DNA of 64,000 nt from positions 434,001-498,000 of the forward strand of contig CAWDDC010000004.1 of assembly GCA_963801045.1 (NCBI GenBank). Direction: 5' to 3'. The translations under genes were made by a program, and so were the position numbers. This stretch comes from JACCWP01 sp963801045. Its GTDB lineage: Bacteria > Actinomycetota > Actinomycetes > Propionibacteriales > Nocardioidaceae. Position 1 is the stretch's first letter. Every line of letters begins with the position of its first letter. The notes under the pieces were generated by a model. The model saw nothing but the letters and a program-made list of their open reading frames with translations. It was not told the origin of the DNA and ran no database searches. Below are positions 57,805-64,000 of the stretch, piece after piece.

Positions 57805-59652
57805 CTACGCGCCGGCGCCTCCGCCGGTTGCGCCCTTGGGCCCACCCTTACGTCCGAGCTCGCCCAGCCGCTCCCCGGCGCGCTCCACCAGGTCGGCGAA
57901 CGCCCCGGCGTCGACGTCGGCCCGGTCGGTGCCGGAGAACGACACCTGCGCGACGCGGCTGCCGCTCTTCACGATGCCGAGGCGGTACGCGACCGCCGTC
58001 CCGTCGCCGATCTCGAAGCTGAGTTCCCAGACCCGGCCCTGGACGGGGCCGTCGTCGATGACCCGCAGCGACTCGACGCTGGCCGACAGCTCACGGTCCT
58101 CACACCCGTCGACGTCGGCCGCGACCTGGTCGAGGAACGCCTGTGCCTGCACGCCGTTCCGCAGCTCGCCGAGCGTCTGGCTGATCCCGAAGCGCTGCGC
58201 CACGTCGGCGCGGGGCATCACGAACGTACGGGCCCGCGCCCGGACGAAGTCGCTGCCGGTGAACTCCGCCTGGTCGCACAGCGTCGCCGCGGGGTTGGTC
58301 TGCGCCCGCACCGGCTGGGTGCCGGCCCACGCCGTGTCCAGGTCACCGACGGGTGGCAGGTCGACCACGGCGAGGAACCCGGGGCCCTCCCCGCTGGGTG
58401 GCGGCGGCTCCGCCTCGGCCGGGGCGTGCGAGCCGCACGAGCCCCGGCTCGTCGTGCACAGCATGGTGAGCGCGTGCCGCGTGGTCACGGCCATCGCCTG
58501 GCCACCGGGGGCATCCGGGCGGGCGACCTCGTGCACGAGCCGGGTGGTCACGATGCCGCTCTGGGCGATCGACACCGTGATGCTGCGGGTGGGGTCGTCC
58601 CACGCGCGCATCGACAGGATCTGGACGTCCGTGCCCGGCACCGGCACCCGGTAGGCGTCGACGAGCTGCATCCGGGGCTCCTGGCAGGAGGCGTACCAGT
58701 CGATCATCTGCTCGTACGCCCTGGTCGCCGCCTCCTTGTTGCGCGACACCTCCACGGTCTGCACCAGCTGCTGGTCGGCTCTGCTGTCCGCCCGGAACGT
58801 CCGCACCGCCGCGTTCTGCACCCGCGGGTCGGCGTACTGGGCGGTCTGGCACGGCGACATCGCGTCCCGCGCCCGGTTCCGCGCCACCCGCCAGGTGGCC
58901 GGGGGATCGATGGTCGCGATGAGCGGGGGGTTCATCAGCTGGTCCTCGCCCGCGCCCGGAGGCTCCGGCTCGGCCACCTCGGGCGGTGTCTCGCCGATCT
59001 GCTTCCGCTTCTCCATCGCCACCTGCGGGTCGGTCTCCGCGGCCGGTGCCGCCACCAGGAAGCCGGCACCCACCACCACCGCGACGCTGGCTGCGACGGC
59101 GGCCAGCGTGGTGCGGCGCTGCCGGCGGCGGCCCTGGCGCCGGATCGCTGCGGCCCGGGGCATCGCCACCCGCTCGCTGATCGAGTGCAGCCCGGCGAGT
59201 CGGCCCTCGAGGTCGTCGATAGCGTCCGGACCGCTGGTGAGCCGGTGCACGGCCGCGTCCGTCGCCTCGAGCGCGTCCTCGTCGGTGGTGGCGACCTCAC
59301 GGGCGGCGGCAGCCAGGTCGAGGTCACCGAGGGTCTGCAGCAGCACGAGTCGTCTGCCGGTGGCCGGCAGTGCCTGCAGCGCCTCGAGCAGCTCGGTGTC
59401 GGCCCCGGTGTCGTCGAGGCGTCGCCGCAGGTGCGCGCTGTGGCGCAGGGTCGCCAGCCGCCCGGCCTCCTGACGGACCCAGGCCTCGGCGTCCCGCGCG
59501 CGCAGCCGGTGCCAGTGCTGCCAGGCGCGCGCGAAGGCGTCGCGCAGGGCGGCAGCAGCGGCACCCAGGTCCCCGGTGAGGGCGTACGTCACGTGCAACA
59601 GGCGCGAGCGGGTCTGCGCGTAGAACGCGTCGAACTCCTCGGCGCGGGGCAT
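57805..59652 (-). CDS. Membrane-tethered sigma-factor-like protein with two extracytoplasmic modules
   Basis: 615 residues. The first 140 align with the ECF sigma factor next door: FDAFYAQTRSRLLHVTYALTG against FDAFYAGSFSRVVGQVYAMC, then AWVR. The region 4 recognition helix is changed (TTDEDALEATDAAVHRL) and has lost its basic residues. A basic stretch (RRQGRRRQRR) and one membrane helix (181-202) follow. Outside lie two PknH-sensor-like modules (about 240-395 and 420-605), each with Cys. It may bind core polymerase or the sigma partner as a tethered decoy or sensor; this is inference. ATG 59652 has AGAAGGA six bases upstream. Confidence 0.82.
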   Translation of the reverse strand: MPRAEEFDAFYAQTRSRLLHVTYALTGDLGAAAAALRDAFARAWQHWHRLRARDAEAWVRQEAGRLATLRHSAHLRRRLDDTGADTELLEALQALPATGRRLVLLQTLGDLDLAAAAREVATTDEDALEATDAAVHRLTSGPDAIDDLEGRLAGLHSISERVAMPRAAAIRRQGRRRQRRTTLAAVAASVAVVVGAGFLVAAPAAETDPQVAMEKRKQIGETPPEVAEPEPPGAGEDQLMNPPLIATIDPPATWRVARNRARDAMSPCQTAQYADPRVQNAAVRTFRADSRADQQLVQTVEVSRNKEAATRAYEQMIDWYASCQEPRMQLVDAYRVPVPGTDVQILSMRAWDDPTRSITVSIAQSGIVTTRLVHEVARPDAPGGQAMAVTTRHALTMLCTTSRGSCGSHAPAEAEPPPPSGEGPGFLAVVDLPPVGDLDTAWAGTQPVRAQTNPAATLCDQAEFTGSDFVRARARTFVMPRADVAQRFGISQTLGELRNGVQAQAFLDQVAADVDGCEDRELSASVESLRVIDDGPVQGRVWELSFEIGDGTAVAYRLGIVKSGSRVAQVSFSGTDRADVDAGAFADLVERAGERLGELGRKGGPKGATGGGAGA

Positions 59653-59758
59653 CGTGGTCCTTCTGACTGCTGGTGATCGGGGAACAGTCGACGGTACGCG
59701 ACCGGCGACGCGTGTCGCGAACCGGACAGCGGCGCACCGTGCCGGAGCATGGGTGCCG

Positions 59759-60994
59759 ATGGCCGATCTCACGACCCGTCCCGCCCGGTCGGGCGCTGCT
59801 GCGACCGGCCCCGGCGGGCCACTGCCGACCCGGCCGCTCGCCGTGTCGGTGCTGTTCGTCACAGGCGCACTCGCCGCTGCGGGGATCGTGCTCGCTGCGG
59901 GGCTGGCGGTCGTGGGCTGGCTGGCCGCGCACGACGGCAGCGTCGAGGGGGCGATGCGCGTCGGCGTGACCGGGTGGCTCGCCGGTCACGGCGCTGCGCC
60001 CCAGGTCGACGGCACGCCGGTGCGACTGGTGCCACTCGCGGTCCCGCTGCTGGTGCTGCTGCTGTCGGCGCGCGGGGCGCGCTGGGCAGTGGCGACCTCC
60101 GCCCAGGCTCGCGACCGGGACGCCGCCGTGGCGGTGCTGTCGGCCGGCCTCGCCTACGGCCTGGTGGTGGCCGGGCTGTCGGTGACCGCCGTCGGGGACG
60201 GAGTGGTGGTCGACCCGGTGCGGGCCGGTGTGCTGGCCGGGCTGCTGGTGGCTGCCGGCGTTGCCACCGGAGTGAGCCGTGCCCTGGGCTGGCCCGAACG
60301 GATCGGTGCGCTGTTGCCCGAGCCGGTACGACCGGCGCTGCGCGGCGCGGCCGTCGCCCTGCTCGGCGTGCTCGGCCTGGCCGCCCTCACCCTGCTGGTC
60401 GTCCTCGTCGCGCACGCGGGCGACGTGTTCTCGCTGGGCGGACGACTGGATCCCGGCCCCGTGGGTGGGGCGCTGCTGGTGCTCGGGTGCCTGCTTGCCG
60501 TGCCGAACGCCGTGCTGTGGTCGGCCGCGTACCTGCTCGGGCCGGGGTTCGCCGTCGGTGTCGCCACGTCGGTGTCACCGTCCGGCGTCGTGCTGGGCCC
60601 GGTGCCGGCGTTCCCGTTGCTGGCCGCACTGCCGGCGCCGGGCGAGGCGCCCGCCTGGGCGACGGCGCTGCTCGCCCTGCCCGTCGTCGCCGGTGCGGCC
60701 GGCGGAGTGCTCGCCGGCCGAGAGCTGCCCGACGGACCGTGGTGGCGCACGGCCGCCACCGGCGCAGCCGCCGGTGCACTGGCCGGCGGCGTGCTGGCCG
60801 CGCTGCTGCTGGTGTCGGGCGGCGCCGTCGGACCTGACCGGATGACGGAGACGGGCCCGGTGCCCGCAGCGGCACTGGTGGCGGTCGCGTCCCTGACCCT
60901 CGGCGGTCTCGTCGGTTCGCTCGGCGCGCGTGGCTACGCCCAGCGCGCCAGCCTGCTCGACCGCATCCCGATCCGGCTGCGGAGGTCTCGCTAG
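59759..60994 (+). CDS. DUF6350-type polytopic membrane protein
   Basis: About 411 residues with ten or more predicted helices, Ala/Leu/Val-rich. In actinobacteria a membrane protein of this kind usually lies between sucD and purN, as it does here except for the sigma operon inserted on the other strand. The assignment to DUF6350 rests on position and helix pattern. ATG 59759 (MADLTTRPARSG) was preferred over a start at 59654, which would place a non-hydrophobic Arg-rich stretch first. No function is known. purN follows after ten bases. Confidence 0.75.
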   Translation: MADLTTRPARSGAAATGPGGPLPTRPLAVSVLFVTGALAAAGIVLAAGLAVVGWLAAHDGSVEGAMRVGVTGWLAGHGAAPQVDGTPVRLVPLAVPLLVLLLSARGARWAVATSAQARDRDAAVAVLSAGLAYGLVVAGLSVTAVGDGVVVDPVRAGVLAGLLVAAGVATGVSRALGWPERIGALLPEPVRPALRGAAVALLGVLGLAALTLLVVLVAHAGDVFSLGGRLDPGPVGGALLVLGCLLAVPNAVLWSAAYLLGPGFAVGVATSVSPSGVVLGPVPAFPLLAALPAPGEAPAWATALLALPVVAGAAGGVLAGRELPDGPWWRTAATGAAAGALAGGVLAALLLVSGGAVGPDRMTETGPVPAAALVAVASLTLGGLVGSLGARGYAQRASLLDRIPIRLRRSR

Positions 60995-61004
60995 GGTCTG
61001 GCGG

Positions 61005-61643
61005 GTGCCCGACACCTTCGGCCCGTTCGGGTCAGCCGGACCGGCGCGACTGGTCGTGCTGGTCTCGGGGTCGGGCACCAACCTGCAGGCGCTGTTGGGC
61101 GCCTGTGCCGAGGCGGACTACGGCGCCGAGGTGGTCGCCGTGGGCGCCGATCGCCCGGGCACCGGGGGAGCGACCCGGGCAGAGGCGGCGGGAGTCGACA
61201 CGTTCGTCCTGCCGGTCGGTGAGTTCGCCGACCGGGCGGCGTGGGACGCGGCGCTCACCGAGAAGGTGGCGGCGTACGGTCCCGACCTGGTCGTGTCCGC
61301 CGGGTTCCTCAAGCTCGTCGGTCCGGCGTTCCTGCAACGGTTCGGTGGCTCGTACCTCAACACGCACAACGCGTTGCTGCCGTCGTTCCCCGGCATGCAC
61401 GGCCCGCGCGACGCGCTGGCCTACGGCGTGAAGGTCACTGGTGCCACGCTGTTCGTCGTCGACGACGGCGTCGACACCGGCGTGGTCGTGGCCCAGGTGG
61501 CCGTGCCGGTGCTCGACGGCGACGACGAGGACGCGCTGACCGAGCGGATCAAGGCCGCCGAGCAGCAGCAGCTGGTCACCTGTGTGGGCCGGATGGTCCG
61601 GGAGGGCTGGACCGTCGACGGAAGGAAGGTCACGATCCCGTGA
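61005..61643 (+). CDS. purN: Phosphoribosylglycinamide formyltransferase
   Basis: 212 residues. It transfers the formyl group of 10-formyl-THF to GAR in purine synthesis. The GAR-binding loop is VLVSGSGTNLQALL. The catalytic Asn/His are in YLNTHNALLPSFPG, and the Asp is in DDGVDTGVVV. The segment is slightly unusual: HNALLPSFPGMHG where HPSLLPAFPG is typical. GTG 61005. The stop overlaps purH (GTGA), so both are co-translated. Confidence 0.95.
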   Translation: MPDTFGPFGSAGPARLVVLVSGSGTNLQALLGACAEADYGAEVVAVGADRPGTGGATRAEAAGVDTFVLPVGEFADRAAWDAALTEKVAAYGPDLVVSAGFLKLVGPAFLQRFGGSYLNTHNALLPSFPGMHGPRDALAYGVKVTGATLFVVDDGVDTGVVVAQVAVPVLDGDDEDALTERIKAAEQQQLVTCVGRMVREGWTVDGRKVTIP

Positions 61644-63229
61644 GCACCGAGCCGACCGAGGGCCGCCAGCCGGTACGCCGCGCGCTGGTGTCCGTGTACG
61701 ACAAGAGCGGGCTGGAGGAATTGGCGGTCGGCCTGCACGACGCTGGTGTCGTACTGGTCTCGACCGGCTCCACCGGGGCGCGGATCGAGGCGGCCGGGGT
61801 GCCGGTGACCCGGGTCGAGGACCTCACCAGGTTCCCGGAGTGCTTCGACGGGCGGGTCAAGACGCTGCACCCACGGGTGCACGCGGGCATCCTCGCCGAC
61901 CGCCGGCTCGCGTCGCACCGCGACCAGCTGGACGAGCTCGGCATCGAGGCCTTCGACCTGGTCGTGAGCAACCTGTACCCGTTCACCGAGACGGTCCTGT
62001 CGGGCGCGAGCACCGACGAGTGCGTCGAGCAGATCGACATCGGCGGGCCGGCAATGGTGCGCGCCGCTGCCAAGAACCACCCGAGCGTCGCGGTCGTGGT
62101 GTCGCCCGACCGCTACCCGGAGGTGCTGCAGTCGGTACGTGCCGGCGGCTTCACCCTCGCGCAGCGGCAACGGCTGGCGGCCGACGCGTTCGTCCACACG
62201 GCGACGTACGACGTGCACGTGGCCTCGTGGGTCGGCAACGTGCTCACCGACACGTCCGACGGCAGCGGCTGGCCGGCGTGGGTCGGCGCGACGTGGGACC
62301 GGGCCGACATCCTCCGCTACGGCGAGAACCCGCACCAGCGCGCGGCGCTGTACGCGTCCGGGTTCGCGCCGCGGCCCGGGCTTGCGCAGGCAGAGCAGCT
62401 GCACGGCAAGCAGATGTCGTACAACAACTACGTCGACGCCGACGCGGCCCGGCGCACCGCGTACGACTTCGAGGAGCCGGCGGTCGCGATCATCAAGCAC
62501 GCCAACCCGTGCGGCATCGCGCTGGGTGGTGACGTGGCCGAGGCGCACCGCCGCGCGCACGCCTGCGACCCGGTGTCGGCGTTCGGTGGCGTCATTGCCG
62601 TCAACCGCCCGGTGTCGGTGGCGATGGCCGAGCAGGTCGCCGAAGTGTTCACCGAGGTGGTCGTCGCGCCAGGCTACGACGCCGGTGCGCTCGACGTGCT
62701 GACGGCGAAGAAGAACGTGCGCGTACTGCGCTGCCCCGCGGAGTCACCCGGCGGCACCGAGACCCGGCCCGTGTCGGGCGGTCTGCTGATGCAGGAGCGG
62801 GACGCCGTCGACGCCGAGGTCGAGGGCGGCGGCGACGCCCGCTCGGCGTGGCGGCTCGCCTGCGGCCCGGTGCCCGACGAGCAGACCCTCGCCGACCTCG
62901 CCTTCGCCTGGCGGGCCTGCCGGGCGGTGCGGTCCAACGCCATCCTGCTCGCGTCGGGCGGCGCCTCGGTCGGCGTCGGCATGGGCCAGGTCAACCGGGT
63001 CGACTCCGCCCGGCTCGCGGTGTCCCGTGCCGGTGAGCGGGCGGCGGGTGCGGTGGCGGCGTCCGACGCCTTCTTCCCCTTCGCCGACGGGCTGCAGGTG
63101 CTGCTCGACGCCGGCGTCCGCGCCGTGGTGCAGCCCGGCGGATCGGTCCGCGATGCCGAGGTCGTCGCCGCCGGCGAGGCAGCAGGGGTGACGATGTACC
63201 TCACCGGCACCCGGCACTTCTTCCACTGA
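61640..63229 (+). CDS. purH: Bifunctional AICAR formyltransferase / IMP cyclohydrolase
   Basis: 529 residues, the usual length. It catalyses the last two steps of IMP synthesis. The cyclohydrolase domain (1-200) has VSVYDKSGLEELA, STGSTGARIEAAG, GRVKTLHPRVHAGIL and NLYPF. The transformylase domain has LRYGENPHQRAALY, KHANPCGIALG with the catalytic Lys-His, and the late RSNAILLASGGASVGVGMGQ. GTG 61640 has GGAAGG about ten bases upstream and overlaps the purN stop. Confidence 0.97.
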   Translation: MSTEPTEGRQPVRRALVSVYDKSGLEELAVGLHDAGVVLVSTGSTGARIEAAGVPVTRVEDLTRFPECFDGRVKTLHPRVHAGILADRRLASHRDQLDELGIEAFDLVVSNLYPFTETVLSGASTDECVEQIDIGGPAMVRAAAKNHPSVAVVVSPDRYPEVLQSVRAGGFTLAQRQRLAADAFVHTATYDVHVASWVGNVLTDTSDGSGWPAWVGATWDRADILRYGENPHQRAALYASGFAPRPGLAQAEQLHGKQMSYNNYVDADAARRTAYDFEEPAVAIIKHANPCGIALGGDVAEAHRRAHACDPVSAFGGVIAVNRPVSVAMAEQVAEVFTEVVVAPGYDAGALDVLTAKKNVRVLRCPAESPGGTETRPVSGGLLMQERDAVDAEVEGGGDARSAWRLACGPVPDEQTLADLAFAWRACRAVRSNAILLASGGASVGVGMGQVNRVDSARLAVSRAGERAAGAVAASDAFFPFADGLQVLLDAGVRAVVQPGGSVRDAEVVAAGEAAGVTMYLTGTRHFFH

Positions 63230-63254
63230 CCGAGACGCCGCCCCCCAACACGGT

Positions 63255-63311
63255 CGAGTGGCGCGATCCCGGGCGCCGGCAGTGGGTAGAGGCCCATCTT
63301 TGCGCCACTCG
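63255..63311. repeat. Dispersed palindromic element, copy 3
   Basis: CGAGTGGCGC (63255-63264) pairs with GCGCCACTCG (63302-63311); the next position is a mismatch (T for C). Same family as 22884-22940 and 46749-46805, here between purH and folD. Confidence 0.75.
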
Positions 63312-63374
63312 CGGGGGAGAGCGGCGGCGCGGGCACGGGGGGCGCGGGCGTGGACGCGTGCGAGGATGCGCCCC

Positions 63375-64000
63375 GTGACGGCACAGATCCTGGATGGCAA
63401 GGCCACTGCCGCCGCGATCAAGAGCGAGCTGCGGGTACGGGTCGAGCGGCTCCGCGAGGCCGGGGTGACACCGGGTCTCGGCACCGTGCTGATCGGTGAC
63501 GACCCCGGCAGCCAGTGGTACGTCGCGGGCAAGCACCGGGACTGCGCCGAGGTGGGCATCGCGTCGATCCGGGTCGACCTGCCGGCTGACACCCGACAGG
63601 CCGAGGTCGAGGACGCGGTCGACCGCCTCAACGCCGACCCGGCGTGCACCGGCTACATCGTGCAGCTCCCGTTGCCGGACGGCGTCGACGACAACGCGAT
63701 CCTCGGCCGGATCGACCCCGCGAAGGACGCCGACGGCCTGCACCCGACCAACCTCGGCTGGCTGGTGCTCAACCAGCCGGGACCGTTGCCGTGCACCCCG
63801 CACGGGATCGTCGAGTTGCTGCGCCGCCACGACGTCCCGATCGCCGGTGCCCGGGTCTGTGTCATCGGCCGCGGCATCACCGTCGGCCGCTCGCTCGGCC
63901 TGCTGCTCACCCGCCGCAGCGAGAACGCCACCGTCACGCTCTGCCACACCGGCACCCGCGACCTCGCGGCCGAGGTGGGCCGCGCCGACATCGTGGTCGC
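63375..64000 (+). CDS. folD: Methylenetetrahydrofolate dehydrogenase/cyclohydrolase, N-terminal part
   Basis: The gene is cut by the window end after 208 complete codons. FolD makes 10-formyl-THF, which the purN and purH products use, so the cluster is coherent. The start is GTG 63375 (VTAQILDGKATAAAI). The active-site region is GSQWYVAGKHRDC, with Tyr and catalytic Lys. GYIVQLPLPDG, KDADGLHPTNLG and the NADP motif VIGRGITVGRS are all typical. The reading frame has no stop before 64000, so it was assigned by direct translation. Confidence 0.95.
   Translation, partial: MTAQILDGKATAAAIKSELRVRVERLREAGVTPGLGTVLIGDDPGSQWYVAGKHRDCAEVGIASIRVDLPADTRQAEVEDAVDRLNADPACTGYIVQLPLPDGVDDNAILGRIDPAKDADGLHPTNLGWLVLNQPGPLPCTPHGIVELLRRHDVPIAGARVCVIGRGITVGRSLGLLLTRRSENATVTLCHTGTRDLAAEVGRADIVV

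Overview
The window is high-GC DNA with strong G/C third positions, many GTG starts and dense operons joined by 4-base ATGA/GTGA overlaps. Gene content (PspC-type kinase, PcrA, IcmB-like B12 protein, sucCD, a DUF6350-type membrane protein, purN-purH-folD) points to an actinobacterium, most likely near Nocardioides/Aeromicrobium (Propionibacteriales). This placement is inference. No rRNA, tRNA, CRISPR array or insertion sequence was seen, and no gene-free stretch exceeds 300 bases.

Layout. 1-5722: 3' end of guaA, a secreted VWA-domain protein, a serine-recombinase-like protein lacking its catalytic serine and translationally coupled to a DUF2339 membrane protein, and a SnoaL-like protein. 5846-20068: a catabolic island held together by a LacI-family regulator. 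Near-identical operators (core GCAAACGTTTGC) lie at four promoters. These control an NMT1/TauT-type ABC importer; a divergent cluster of a 2-hydroxyacid dehydrogenase, creatininase-family amidohydrolase, Gfo/Idh oxidoreductase and cupin; the lacI gene with a creatinase/Xaa-Pro-peptidase-like M24 protein; and a four-gene operon of MFS transporter, C-C-hydrolase-like alpha/beta hydrolase, LVIVD-repeat protein and ACMSD-type amidohydrolase. The substrate is unknown. This is the best candidate for an undescribed system.

20102-36562: a GPGG small membrane protein, aldo/keto reductase, gamma-glutamyltransferase, two multidomain c-di-GMP proteins, hypothetical proteins, a methyltransferase, an MBL-fold protein, and an acyl-CoA dehydrogenase / kinase / acyl-CoA ligase trio resembling ACAD10/11 and Lva-type 4-hydroxyacid catabolism. 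A SigG-like ECF sigma factor follows with its VOC partner. 36745-42980: a secreted glycerophosphodiester phosphodiesterase, a strongly asymmetric heterodimeric ABC exporter and a secreted subtilase.

43065-64000: the conserved-looking part. It has a divergent PspC / PspC-kinase / LuxR regulator locus, zwf, a PIG-L deacetylase, pcrA, an M23 peptidase, an IcmB-like protein, an alpha/beta hydrolase and sucCD. An ECF sigma operon follows, containing a membrane-tethered sigma-like protein. Then come the DUF6350-type protein, purN, purH and the 5' part of folD. Two families of palindromic intergenic elements lie between these genes.
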